Positions 44,814-53,551 of a stretch of DNA of 64,000 bases are shown piece by piece; position 1 is the first letter of the stretch, and each line of letters begins with the position of its first letter. The stretch is taken from the NCBI RefSeq assembly GCF_052116585.1, contig NZ_JBQKKT010000002.1, positions 196,608 to 260,607 on the forward strand. The letters run 5' to 3'. This stretch comes from Luteococcus sp052116585. GTDB lineage: Bacteria; Actinomycetota; Actinomycetes; Propionibacteriales; Propionibacteriaceae. The notes below the pieces were generated by a model. It made no database searches and was not told where the DNA came from. It was given only the letters and a program-made list of their open reading frames with translations. The translations under genes and the position numbers were made by a program.

Positions 44814-45434
44814 ATGACGAATGTTGACTTCTGGTTCGACCCGCTGTGCCCGTGGGCCTGGATGACCTCGCGCTGGATGCTCGAGGTGGAGAAGGTCCGC
44901 GACGTGAAGACCACCTTCCACGTGATGAGCCTCTCCGTGCTCAACGACGGCCGCGACCTGCCCGAGGAGTACCAGCAGCACATGCTCGAGGGCTGGGTGG
45001 GCGTGCGCGCGGCCCTGCTCGTGGAGCAGGAGCACGGCAGTGACAAGCTGCGCGAGTTCTACACCGCGCTGGGCACCCGCTACCACCTGGGCAAGGAGCC
45101 CAAGACCGTGGAGACCGTGCGTGCCGCGCTCGCGGAGGTGGGCCTGGACGAGTCCCTCGCCGAACGGGCCGATGCCTGGAAGCCCGGTGACGAGGCCGAC
45201 GAGCTGGACGTGGCGCTGCGCAAGAGCCACCACGAGGGGATGGACCCGGTGGGCGACGAGGTGGGCACCCCGGTGATCCACATCAACGGCAAGGCACTGT
45301 TCGGCCCGGTGATCAGCCCGGCACCCAAGGGTGAAGCAGCGGGCCGCCTGTTCGACGGCTTCTCCCTGATGACCGAGTACGACGGCTTCTTCGAGCTCAA
45401 GCGCAGCCGCACCGTGGGTCCGATCTTCGACTGA
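44814..45434 (+). CDS. mycothiol-dependent nitroreductase, Rv2466c family
   Basis: 206 residues. VDFWFDPLCPWAWMTSRW at the N-terminus, FHVMSLSVLNDGRDLPEEY, RKSHHEGMDPVGDEVGTP (cis-Pro) and FELKRSRTVGPIFD at the end closely follow Rv2466c of Mycobacterium, a DsbA-like mycothiol-dependent reductase. The active site here is CPWA, not CPWC, so it keeps only the nucleophilic cysteine and likely works by a monothiol mechanism with mycothiol. TAGAGT lies six bases before the ATG: leaderless. It implies the organism makes mycothiol, an actinobacterial marker. Confidence 0.9.
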   Translation: MTNVDFWFDPLCPWAWMTSRWMLEVEKVRDVKTTFHVMSLSVLNDGRDLPEEYQQHMLEGWVGVRAALLVEQEHGSDKLREFYTALGTRYHLGKEPKTVETVRAALAEVGLDESLAERADAWKPGDEADELDVALRKSHHEGMDPVGDEVGTPVIHINGKALFGPVISPAPKGEAAGRLFDGFSLMTEYDGFFELKRSRTVGPIFD

Positions 45435-45458
45435 GGTCCCGTTGCGCGGCGACGTGAA

Positions 45459-45490
45459 CGGGTTCTGCACCCACGTCGGTGCAGAACCCG
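45459..45490 (+). terminator. bidirectional terminator between nitroreductase and symporter
   Basis: A 13-bp perfect stem (45459-45471 with 45478-45490) with a six-base loop, between convergent genes. Confidence 0.88.
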
Positions 45491-45544
45491 CTCACTCGTT
45501 CCGGTGGCCGGAGGCTCGCTTCCCGTTGACCGAGCCCGACGAGG

Positions 45545-46966
45545 TCACCTGTCGGCTGGCACGCTCTGCAGGCCGTCGATCCCGTCGATCGTGGAGACCT
45601 CGGGCTCGTGGTGCAGCGTCGGGTCGGCCTTGAGGTAGGCCTTGGTCTCGCGGGCGATGAGCCCGGAGCAGATCAGCAGACCCACCAGGTTCGGCAGCGC
45701 CATCAGGCCGTTGGCGATGTCGGAGAACGTCCACACCGTCGATAGCTCCGTGGTGGCTCCGACGAAGACGATCGCGCTGAAGATGAGGCGGTAGGGCATG
45801 ACACCCTTGAGACCCACCAGACGCTCCACATTGCGCTCGCCGTAGTAGGCCCAGCCGAGCACCGTGGAATAGGCGAAGAAAATCAGCGAGAGGGCGACGA
45901 TGATGCCGCCCCAGGTGCCGGGAAGTCCGGTGCTGAAGCCCTGGGCGGTGAGTGCGGCGCCGGTCTTGCCGTCCTGCCACACCCCGGTGGTGAGGATCAC
46001 CAGGCCGGTCATGGAGACCACGATGATGGTGTCGATGAAGGTCTGGGTCATGGAGACCAGGCCCTGCCGCACCGGGTGCTTGGTCTTGGCCGCGGCGGCG
46101 ACGATGGCGGCCGAACCCATGCCCGACTCATTGGAGAAGATGCCTCGGGCGATGCCGAACTGCACGGCCTGGGCCAGACCGGCACCAGCGAAGCCACCGA
46201 CGGCGGCGGTACCGGTGAAGGCATCGGTGAAGACCAGTCCCAGGGCGGGGATGATGCCCTCCCAGTTGATGGCCAGGACCACGGCGCCCGCGGCGACGTA
46301 GAAGACGATCATCAGCGGCACGAAGGCCGACGTGACCTTGGCGATCGACTTGATGCCGCCCAGCAGGACCAGGGCGGTCAGGACCGCCAGCACGGCGCCC
46401 ACCACGGTGGGATTCACGCCAAAGGTGTCGTCCATGGCCGCGGCGACGGAATTGGACTGCGTCATGTTGCCGATGCCGAAGGAGGCGATCACGGCGGCGA
46501 TCGCGAAGAAGAGCGCCAGGAACCTGCCCAGGCCACCTGGGATGGCGCGCTGCAGGTAGTACTGGGGGCCACCGGAGATCTCACCCTTGGCATCGGTGCT
46601 GCGGAAGCGGACGCCCATGAAGGCCTCCGAGTACTTGGCGGCCATGCCGAAGATCGCCGAGAGCCACATCCAGAACAGGGCGCCCGGGCCACCCAGGTGG
46701 ATGGCGGTGGCAACACCGGCGATGTTGCCGACGCCGACGGTGGCCGCCAGGGCGGTGGCCAGCGCCTGGTAGTGGGAGACGTCGCCGGCCTCACCATCGG
46801 CATCGCTGCGGCGGATCAGCGCCAGCGACAGGGCGGGGCCGAGCTTGGTGAACTGCACACCGCCCAGGCGGACGGTCAGCCAGATGCCGGTGCCGAGCAG
46901 TAGTGGGATCAGGAGGAAGGGGCCCCAGATGATCCCGTCGAGTGCGGTGAGGAACTCGTCCAGCAT
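45545..46966 (-). CDS. alanine/glycine:cation symporter (AGCS family)
   Basis: 473 residues with about eleven membrane segments. Diagnostic parts are WGPFLLIPLLLGTGIWLTVRLGGVQFT near the N-terminus, ATVGVGNIAGVATAIHLGGPGALFWMW (Na+/substrate region) and RGIFSNESGMGSAAIVAAAA. It imports alanine or glycine with Na+. CAGGAG precedes the ATG at 46966. A CRP/GlxR-like site lies about 75 bases upstream in the shared ligA promoter region. It ends at the terminator shared with the nitroreductase. Confidence 0.94.
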   Translation of the reverse strand: MLDEFLTALDGIIWGPFLLIPLLLGTGIWLTVRLGGVQFTKLGPALSLALIRRSDADGEAGDVSHYQALATALAATVGVGNIAGVATAIHLGGPGALFWMWLSAIFGMAAKYSEAFMGVRFRSTDAKGEISGGPQYYLQRAIPGGLGRFLALFFAIAAVIASFGIGNMTQSNSVAAAMDDTFGVNPTVVGAVLAVLTALVLLGGIKSIAKVTSAFVPLMIVFYVAAGAVVLAINWEGIIPALGLVFTDAFTGTAAVGGFAGAGLAQAVQFGIARGIFSNESGMGSAAIVAAAAKTKHPVRQGLVSMTQTFIDTIIVVSMTGLVILTTGVWQDGKTGAALTAQGFSTGLPGTWGGIIVALSLIFFAYSTVLGWAYYGERNVERLVGLKGVMPYRLIFSAIVFVGATTELSTVWTFSDIANGLMALPNLVGLLICSGLIARETKAYLKADPTLHHEPEVSTIDGIDGLQSVPADR

Positions 46967-47038
46967 GCGGTCTCCTGTGGTGTCGCGACCTTGCGACGGC
47001 TCGTTGGTGGTCGTGTGGAAGTGCTCGCGACAGCAAAG

Positions 47039-47054
47039 CGTGATTTATGTCACA
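47039..47054 (+). promoter_or_regulatory. CRP/GlxR-like site upstream of the alanine symporter
   Basis: CGTGA-N6-TCACA matches the CRP-family consensus TGTGA-N6-TCACA at nine of ten positions. A second dyad, TGTGAG-N6-CTCACA at 47065-47082, follows 10 bases later with one extra pair of spacing. Both lie between the divergent symporter and ligA starts. cAMP-dependent control is inferred. Confidence 0.55.
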
Positions 47055-47146
47055 AGGCAAGGGGTGTGAGTGGGTTCTCACATGTTGGCTGCGCAGCGGT
47101 GGGCGGTGGGCGAAAAGTGTCGGACCCCTGCGGCACTATTGGGGGC

Positions 47147-49348
47147 GTGGAGAAGCAGCAGACGAGCAGGGTGGCCGGTGACGGCGAGGACGAGGTCTTG
47201 GCAGAAGCCGTGCAGGAGGCGGCCGAGGCAGTGGCCGCCGCGCCCGAGGCGGGGCTCGAGCACAAGCACCGTTGGCACGAACTGGCCGGTCAGGTCACCG
47301 AGGCCCAGGAGGCCTACTACGGTGCGGATGCGCCCACCGTCGATGACGCCACCTATGACGGCTGGTTGAAGGAGCTGCAGCAGCTCGAGGCTGACTTCCC
47401 GGAGCTTCGCACGCCGGATTCACCCACCCAGAAGGTGGGTGCGGCGCAGCGGATGACCGACTTCGCGCCGGTCACCCACGCCGAGCGGATGCTGAGCCTC
47501 GACAATGTCTTCAGCCCGGAGGAGCTGCAGGAATGGCTGGCGCGCACCCACAAGTCGATGGGGGAGGCAGGCAGCAAGTACCTGTGCGAGCTGAAGATCG
47601 ACGGGCTGGCGATCAACCTCACCTATGAGCGGGGGCGTCTGGTGCGCGCGGCCACTCGTGGTGACGGGCGGGTGGGTGAGGATGTGACGCCCAACATCAT
47701 GACCATCGGCTCCATCCCACACCAGCTGCACGGAGAGCACATCCCGGAGCTGGTGGAGGTGCGCGGTGAGGTCTTCTTCCCCGTGGCCGCCTTCGCCGAC
47801 CTCAACGCGTCGCTGGTGGAGGCGGGCAAGCCCCCCTTCGCCAACCCGCGCAATGCCGCTGCGGGTTCGCTGCGCCAGAAGGATCCGTCGGTGACGGCCT
47901 CGCGCCCGCTCGACATGTTGGTGCACGGCATCGGGGCCCGTGACGGCTTTGACGTCGCCCGCCAGAGTGAGGCCTACGAGAAGCTCAAGGCGTGGGGCCT
48001 GCCCACCTCGCCCTACTACAAGGTGCTGTCCACTCCCCAAGAGGTCCTGGACTTCGTTTCCCACTACGGGGAACACCGGCACGATGTGCGCCACGAGATC
48101 GACGGCATCGTGGTCAAGGTGGATGACGTGGCCCGACAGCGCCAGCTGGGCACCACATCCCGTGCCCCGCGGTGGGCCATCGCCTTCAAGTACCCACCGG
48201 AGGAGGTCAACACCAAGCTTCTGGACATCCAGGTCAATGTGGGCCGCACCGGGCGGGTGACCCCCTTCGGCGTGATGGAGCCCGTCAAGGTGGCCGGATC
48301 CACCGTCGCGATGGCCACGCTGCACAACGGGTACGACGTGAAGCGCAAGGGCGTCCTGATTGGCGACACGATCGTGCTGCGCAAGGCCGGCGACGTGATC
48401 CCCGAGATTCTCGGCCCGGTGGTGGAGCTGCGCGACGGCAGCGAGCGGGAGTTCGTGATGCCCACGCACTGTCCCTCGTGCGGCACGGAGCTGCGCCCGG
48501 AGAAGGAGGGCGACAAGGACATCCGCTGCCCGAACTCGCGGGCCTGTCCCAGCCAGCTGAGGGAACGGTTGTTCAGTCTGGCCTCACGGTCCGGTTTCGA
48601 CATCGAGGCCCTGGGCTTCCAGGGGGCCGATGCCCTGCTGGGCTCCGGTGTGCTCACCGACGAGTCGACGCTCTTCGAGCTCACGGCTGCCGACCTGGTG
48701 CGGATACCCTTCTTCACCCGCGCCGCGAAGCCAGCCGAGCTCAAGGCCCCCGACGAGGTTCCCGCGCCGGGCGTCGTCGACGGCCGGGTGCTCAACGCCA
48801 ATGGTGTGAAACTGCTGGAGAACCTGGACAAGGCCAAGCAGCAGCCGCTGTGGCGGGTGCTGGTGGCCCTCTCGATCCGCCACGTGGGGCCCACCGCGGC
48901 CCGCGCCCTGGCCACCCGCTTCGGCTCACTGGATGCCATCCGTGAGGCGAGTGTGGAAGAGCTGGCGGACACGGAAGGGGTCGGTCAGGTCATCGCCGAG
49001 GCGGTCGTGGAGTGGTTCACCGTCGACTGGCACCGACAGATCGTCGAACGGTGGGCCGCCGCAGGTGTCCGGATGGCCGACGAGCGCGACGAGAACGTCG
49101 AGCGGACGCTGGAGGGCCTCACGATCGTCGTGACCGGCGGGCTGGAGGGATTCACCCGCGACGGCGTCAAGGAGGCCATCATCAGCCGCGGTGGCAAGGC
49201 CTCGGGAAGCGTCAGCAAGAAGACCGACTACGTGGTGGTGGGGGAGAATGCGGGCTCCAAGGCCGCCAAGGCCGAGGAATTGGGCCGCCCCATCCTGGAC
49301 GAGGCGGCCTTCGTCCGCCTGCTGGAACGAGGCCCCGCAGCCCTCTGA
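47147..49348 (+). CDS. ligA: NAD-dependent DNA ligase LigA
   Basis: 733 residues. In order: Ia domain (WHELAGQVTEAQEAYYG), adenylation domain with catalytic lysine in CELKIDGLAINL, OB fold (NVGRTGRVTPFGVMEPV), zinc finger (CPSCGTEL ... CPNSRACPSQ), helix-hairpin-helix region and a BRCT domain (GLTIVVTGGLEGFTRDGVKEA). It seals nicks in replication and repair. The GTG at 47147 is chosen because a -10-like CACTAT lies seven bases upstream and the frame before it is not conserved; compared with typical LigA it has an acidic N-terminal extension of about 35 residues. Confidence 0.97.
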   Translation: MEKQQTSRVAGDGEDEVLAEAVQEAAEAVAAAPEAGLEHKHRWHELAGQVTEAQEAYYGADAPTVDDATYDGWLKELQQLEADFPELRTPDSPTQKVGAAQRMTDFAPVTHAERMLSLDNVFSPEELQEWLARTHKSMGEAGSKYLCELKIDGLAINLTYERGRLVRAATRGDGRVGEDVTPNIMTIGSIPHQLHGEHIPELVEVRGEVFFPVAAFADLNASLVEAGKPPFANPRNAAAGSLRQKDPSVTASRPLDMLVHGIGARDGFDVARQSEAYEKLKAWGLPTSPYYKVLSTPQEVLDFVSHYGEHRHDVRHEIDGIVVKVDDVARQRQLGTTSRAPRWAIAFKYPPEEVNTKLLDIQVNVGRTGRVTPFGVMEPVKVAGSTVAMATLHNGYDVKRKGVLIGDTIVLRKAGDVIPEILGPVVELRDGSEREFVMPTHCPSCGTELRPEKEGDKDIRCPNSRACPSQLRERLFSLASRSGFDIEALGFQGADALLGSGVLTDESTLFELTAADLVRIPFFTRAAKPAELKAPDEVPAPGVVDGRVLNANGVKLLENLDKAKQQPLWRVLVALSIRHVGPTAARALATRFGSLDAIREASVEELADTEGVGQVIAEAVVEWFTVDWHRQIVERWAAAGVRMADERDENVERTLEGLTIVVTGGLEGFTRDGVKEAIISRGGKASGSVSKKTDYVVVGENAGSKAAKAEELGRPILDEAAFVRLLERGPAAL

Positions 49349-49436
49349 ATCGATCAAGGATTGCCGCGTGGCAGTCCATGCTTCCGACGTGGCAGTTTGG
49401 CAGGATTGGCGCAAATGACTGAAAGGTGGAGCGGCG

Positions 49437-50306
49437 ATGACTGCACACGACTCGCCCGTGGTCGCAGGCAGCCTGTTCGCTGAACGCCTGTCCCGAGGCA
49501 TCCGGGACCGGGGGCTGCCATTGCAACGGATCAAGGCGAAGCTCCAGGAGGATGGCCTTGCCGTCTCCGTGGCGACCCTGAGCTATTGGTCCTCGGGGCG
49601 CTCCCGACCGACCCGCCGCACCTCGCGACCCATCGTGCAGAAGCTCGAGGAAGTGCTCCAGCTGGAGCCGGGCTATCTCGTCGACGCCATGCCCGGTGCG
49701 GACCGGATGGCAGCGCTGGAGCGCATCGCACCCGAGGAGCTGATCCGGGTGGCCTTCGACGAGCTCGGCATCGCCCGCAATCCCACGTGGGAGACGCTGG
49801 CCGGACACCAGATCGTCAAGGTTGGCTCCGATCGTGCCGAGAAGGGCGTGGAGAACCGCGACCTCAGCCGGGCAACCGTCACGGGTCAGCAGAAGTGGGC
49901 CTTGGTGCTGGCGGACTGCGCGGGTCCCATCGTCTGCGAGGAGACGACGGCCTGCCGCCTCGCGCGGCAGGTTGACCTCACCCCGGACATCACCATCTTC
50001 GAGTTCATGCTGGATCGCCCACTGGAACAAGGTGAGTCGGTGCTCACCACCCAGCGCCTCAGCTACCACGGCAATGGTGACCCCCTCTTCCGGCAGCGCT
50101 ACGCAGTCACGGAGAACATGGACCGCCTGGTGCTGGAGGTGCTGTTCGAGGACGAACTCCCGCGCAAGTTCTACCGGACCTTCGCCGAGGACGGTTCCGA
50201 GGAGGAACAGATCGTTTCCCGCCCCGTCTACTCCGGGCTCGACTGTCTGCAGGTGGTCATCGACAAGCCTGCCCCCGGGGTGCACGGCATCACCTGGGAG
50301 TGGTGA
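49437..50306 (+). CDS. helix-turn-helix regulator with uncharacterised C-terminal domain
   Basis: 289 residues. The N-terminal 70 residues (ERLSRGIRDRGLPLQRIKAKL, VSVATLSYWSSGRSRPTRR) resemble an XRE-type HTH in which the recognition helix contains TLSYWSSGRSRP. The rest is a beta-rich domain without a family I can name. GGTGGAG precedes the ATG. It follows ligA by about 90 bases and ends at a strong terminator. Regulatory targets and ligand are unknown. Confidence 0.7.
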   Translation: MTAHDSPVVAGSLFAERLSRGIRDRGLPLQRIKAKLQEDGLAVSVATLSYWSSGRSRPTRRTSRPIVQKLEEVLQLEPGYLVDAMPGADRMAALERIAPEELIRVAFDELGIARNPTWETLAGHQIVKVGSDRAEKGVENRDLSRATVTGQQKWALVLADCAGPIVCEETTACRLARQVDLTPDITIFEFMLDRPLEQGESVLTTQRLSYHGNGDPLFRQRYAVTENMDRLVLEVLFEDELPRKFYRTFAEDGSEEEQIVSRPVYSGLDCLQVVIDKPAPGVHGITWEW

Positions 50307-50332
50307 GACTGGCTGGGGTCAGGAACCAGCAC

Positions 50333-50375
50333 GGCACGAGGCCCTGCCCGGGGTGACTGGGCAGGGCCTCGTGCC
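50333..50375 (+). terminator. bidirectional terminator between HTH regulator and actP
   Basis: A perfect 17-bp stem (50333-50349 with 50359-50375) with a nine-base loop between convergent genes. Confidence 0.92.
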
Positions 50376-50395
50376 TGTGTGCGTGACCTGGCGGA

Positions 50396-51994
50396 TCAGT
50401 GGGCGATCGCGTCGCCGGCGCCGATACCGGTCATCGAGCAGACCTCCATCTCCGCCTGGAGCTCCCTGTCGGGCTCGGGCGAGGTGACGGTGCCGATGAA
50501 GCCCATCAGGAAGGCCAGCGGGAGGCTGACGATCGTCGGGTTGGTGAGCTCGAGCAGCGCGAAGTCGGCGTTCGGGAAGAAGGCCGTCGGGCTGCCGGAG
50601 ATCGACGTCGAGAACATGATGATCAGGATGGCCGAGACCAGACCCGCGTAGATGGACCAGACGGCGCCGCGGGTGTTGAAGCGGCTCCAGTACATCGTCA
50701 TCAGGATGGCGGGCAGGTTCGCGGAGGCCGCGACGCCGAAGGCCAGCGAGATCAGGAAGGCAATGTTCTGGCCATTGGCGAAGATGCCACCGATCACGGC
50801 CAGGACACCGATGGTCACCGACGTGATGCGGGCCACCTTCACCTCGTCGGCCGGATCGACCTTCCCGTCGTGCAGGACGTTGTTGTAGATGTCGTGCGCG
50901 AAGGAGGCCGAGGCCGTGATGGTCAGGCCGGCGACGACGGCGAGGATCGTCGCGAACGCAACGCCGGAGATGATGGCCATGAAGACCGAGCCACCCAGGT
51001 GATGGGCGAGCAGCGGCGCAGCGGAGTTGGCCTTGCCAGGTGCCTTGCTGATGGCCTCGGCGCCGACGAGGGCGGCCGCGCCGTAGCCCAGCACCAGGGT
51101 GAAGATGAAGAAGACGCCCACCAGACCGATGGTCCACACGGCCGACTTGCGTGCATCCTGCGCGGTGGGGACCGTGTAGAAGCGCATCAGCACGTGCGGC
51201 AGGCCCGACGGGCCGCAGACCAGCGCGATGGCCAGCGAGATGAAGGACAGCTTGGTCCAGCCATTGGTGCCGTACTGGAGCATCGGCTCCATGATGGCGT
51301 CGGCCTTGGGGTGGGCGACGATGGCGTCACCGAACAGGCGGGACAGATTGAAGCCCTTGAGCGCCATCACCCACAGGAACATGATCGCGGCGCCACTGAC
51401 CAGCAGGACGGCCTTGATCATCTGCACCCAGGTAGTGCCCTTCATGCCGCCGATCAGCACGTAGACGATCATGATGATGCCCACCAGCGCGATGACCAGG
51501 CTCTGGCCGCTCTTGGAACTGATGCCCAGCAGCAGGGCCACCAGGCCGCCCGCGCCGGCCATCTGCGCCAGCAGGTAGACGAAGCTGATGGTCAGGGTGG
51601 AGGCGGCGGCCGCGGTGCGGACGGGCTTCTGGTTCATCCGGAAGCTCATGACGTCGGCCATCGTGTACTTGCCGGTGTTGCGCAGCGGCTCGGCCACCAG
51701 CAGCAGGGCGATGATCCAGGCGACGAAGAAGCCGACGGAGTAGAGGAAGCCGTCGAAGCCGTTCAGGGCGATGGCGCCCGTGACGCCCAGGAAGGCAGCA
51801 GCGGAGAGGTAGTCGCCGGTGATGGCCAGGCCGTTCTGTCGGCCGGAGAAGGCGGCGCCGCCGGTGTAGAAGTCGGTGGACTTCTTGGCGGAGTCGCGGG
51901 TGACCTTGACCACGACGGCCATGGTGCCGATGACGAACAGGGCGAAGATGCCGATGTTGAGGATCGGGTTGCCGACGGTTTCCATGAGGTTCAT
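50396..51994 (-). CDS. actP: cation/acetate symporter ActP
   Basis: 532 residues of the sodium:solute symporter family with about 13 membrane segments. Key parts: DFYTGGAAFSGRQNGLAITGDYLSAA near residue 40, the hallmark of ActP-type SSS proteins, GPSGLPHVLMRFYTVPTA, and FAHDIYNNVL. It imports acetate and other short monocarboxylates with a cation. Start ATG at 51994 overlaps the DUF485 stop codon (ATGA), giving the standard yjcH-actP gene pair. It ends by the terminator shared with the HTH gene. Confidence 0.93.
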   Translation of the reverse strand: MNLMETVGNPILNIGIFALFVIGTMAVVVKVTRDSAKKSTDFYTGGAAFSGRQNGLAITGDYLSAAAFLGVTGAIALNGFDGFLYSVGFFVAWIIALLLVAEPLRNTGKYTMADVMSFRMNQKPVRTAAAASTLTISFVYLLAQMAGAGGLVALLLGISSKSGQSLVIALVGIIMIVYVLIGGMKGTTWVQMIKAVLLVSGAAIMFLWVMALKGFNLSRLFGDAIVAHPKADAIMEPMLQYGTNGWTKLSFISLAIALVCGPSGLPHVLMRFYTVPTAQDARKSAVWTIGLVGVFFIFTLVLGYGAAALVGAEAISKAPGKANSAAPLLAHHLGGSVFMAIISGVAFATILAVVAGLTITASASFAHDIYNNVLHDGKVDPADEVKVARITSVTIGVLAVIGGIFANGQNIAFLISLAFGVAASANLPAILMTMYWSRFNTRGAVWSIYAGLVSAILIIMFSTSISGSPTAFFPNADFALLELTNPTIVSLPLAFLMGFIGTVTSPEPDRELQAEMEVCSMTGIGAGDAIAH

Positions 51995-52407
51995 CGGGTG
52001 ACCTCGCTCTCGAGTCGGGCGCGCAGGGCGGCGGAACGGGGATCGAGGTTGTTGTTCGCGTGACGGACGTAGAAGAAGGTCACGAGGTAGGTGGTGAGGA
52101 AGTTCAACAGGCCGAACAGGATGCCGACGTTGACGAAGCCGAAGACGCGGCGTCCCATCAACTCGGGCATGTAGGTGGCCATCAGGACGAAGACGAAGTA
52201 GAGGCCAACGAAGGTGAAGACCATCGGAAAGGCGAAGCCCTTGAAGGAGCTGCGCAGTTCCTGGTACTCGGCGGATTCCTTGGCGGCGACGAAGTCGATG
52301 CCGTCGGTGGTGTGCTCGGGCCCGACCTGGGTCAGTTCGGGCAGGGGCCAATGGTCTTCGGGGAGGTGGGCTTCCACCTCGTCCTGGACACGGTCATGTG
52401 GCGTCAC
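51991..52407 (-). CDS. DUF485 membrane protein (YjcH type)
   Basis: 138 residues with two membrane helices (FAFPMVFTFVGLYFVFVLMA, GILFGLLNFLTTYLVTFFY), the DUF485 layout. Proteins of this family are encoded just upstream of acetate permeases and probably assist them. It starts with a GTG at 52407 preceded by CAGGAG. The N-terminal 50 residues are an unusually long polar extension compared with short YjcH. Two CRP/GlxR-like dyads lie 200-235 bases upstream. Confidence 0.9.
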   Translation of the reverse strand: MTPHDRVQDEVEAHLPEDHWPLPELTQVGPEHTTDGIDFVAAKESAEYQELRSSFKGFAFPMVFTFVGLYFVFVLMATYMPELMGRRVFGFVNVGILFGLLNFLTTYLVTFFYVRHANNNLDPRSAALRARLESEVTR

Positions 52408-52602
52408 GTGGGGCTCCTGTCAAGGCACCGAGGCGTAGGGGCACTCGGGGTGGCAAGGGATCTCGTCGGGGTGGCGAGCTGACCCGGCGGGTCGTGGTGA
52501 TGTGGCGCTGGTTGCAGCGGCGACGATGCCGTTCAACCGATTGAGTTCTCGACCGTGTGTGGGCGGTCGGATCGCTTCTGCGACTGGATGAGAGTGACAC
52601 AT

Positions 52603-52644
52603 TGTGAAAGGACACACAAGGGTATTCGTGAAATTTCTCACGAA
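52603..52644 (-). promoter_or_regulatory. two CRP/GlxR-like dyads upstream of the acetate permease operon
   Basis: CGTGA-AATTTC-TCACG at 52627-52642, inside a longer perfect dyad TTCGTGA-N6-TCACGAA (52625-52644), and TGTGA-N6-ACACA at 52603-52618. Both resemble TGTGA-N6-TCACA. They lie in the 419-base gap 52408-52826, which otherwise holds only promoters for DUF485-actP and rpiB; no gene is seen. Confidence 0.55.
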
Positions 52645-52826
52645 GTCAACGAATCACTGTTCGCGTTCAAAGTGCTCGTGACTAGGGCGGGAAAGTGGCG
52701 CCAGTTCTCAACGTTGCCGTGCCGTTCTGCGGCACATCGCTTGGATGCTGGAAAGCGGGTGGCACCCTGTGGGGCCGATGGTCCCAATCTGGGCCTCTGG
52801 GGCCGGCCATCTGGGATAGTTGGGAC

Positions 52827-53282
52827 ATGCGCGTACACATTGCCACCGACCATGCCGCCTTCGAGCTCAAGGAGTACCTGCGCGAGCAGCTCACAGCCGC
52901 CGGCCATGATGTGGTTGACCACGGTGCCACCGCCTACGACGCGGAGGACGACTACCCGGACACCTGCATTCCCTGCGCCGAGGCCGTGGTGGCCGATCCG
53001 GACAGTCTTGGCATCGTGCTGGGTGGGTCCGGCAATGGCGAGCAGCTGGCCGCCAACCGCGTGAAGGGGTGCCGCGCCATCCTGGCCTACAACACCGAGA
53101 TCGCTCGGCTTGGCCGCGAGCACAACAATGCCAATGTGATCTCGCTGGGTGGCCGTTTCACCAGCAATGAGCAGGCGCTGGAGATCGTCAACGTCTTCCT
53201 GGAGCAGCCCTTCACCCAGGAGGCGCGCCACGCGCGTCGCGTCCAGAAGATGAGCGACTACGAGGACGCCCACTGCGCCTGA
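52827..53282 (+). CDS. rpiB: ribose-5-phosphate isomerase B
   Basis: 151 residues. RVHIATDHAAFELKEYL at the N-terminus and GIVLGGSGNGEQLAANRVKG in the middle. The usual catalytic Cys is a Ser here (GGSGNGE), as in mycobacterial RpiB, where a nearby Glu serves as base. It interconverts ribose-5-P and ribulose-5-P, so it handles the product of gnd elsewhere in the window. A -10-like GATAGT lies six bases before the ATG, indicating a leaderless transcript. Confidence 0.95.
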   Translation: MRVHIATDHAAFELKEYLREQLTAAGHDVVDHGATAYDAEDDYPDTCIPCAEAVVADPDSLGIVLGGSGNGEQLAANRVKGCRAILAYNTEIARLGREHNNANVISLGGRFTSNEQALEIVNVFLEQPFTQEARHARRVQKMSDYEDAHCA

Positions 53283-53308
53283 TCCCCACTGGGGCAGGTG
53301 GCCAGTGC

Positions 53309-53506
53309 TCAGCGACGGCGCCCCGTGGCCCGGGCGAGCAGGGCCTCCACGACTCCCCGGGCTGCGTCCCGGTCTGTGGTGGTGGGGCGACTGACCTCAC
53401 GGGCACGCAGGGCGCGGTCCGCGTTCACGAGGCCGGTCACACCGTCGCGTCCGAATTCACGCCCGCCGGTGCCGGGGCGTCGCGGCGGAGTACGATCGTT
53501 GGCCAT
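53309..53506 (-). CDS. small basic protein of unknown function
   Basis: 65 residues, rich in Arg (MANDRTPPRRPGTGG start, LLARATGRRR end). Support comes from TACGAT exactly seven bases upstream of the ATG on the minus strand, the leaderless pattern used by many genes here. It is divergent from the Nei glycosylase, whose start lies 45 bases away. No family recognised. Confidence 0.55.
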   Translation of the reverse strand: MANDRTPPRRPGTGGREFGRDGVTGLVNADRALRAREVSRPTTTDRDAARGVVEALLARATGRRR

Positions 53507-53551
53507 GCTGGCGATCGTAGCCGCGGTACGCAATGACGAGGGGGAGTGCTC

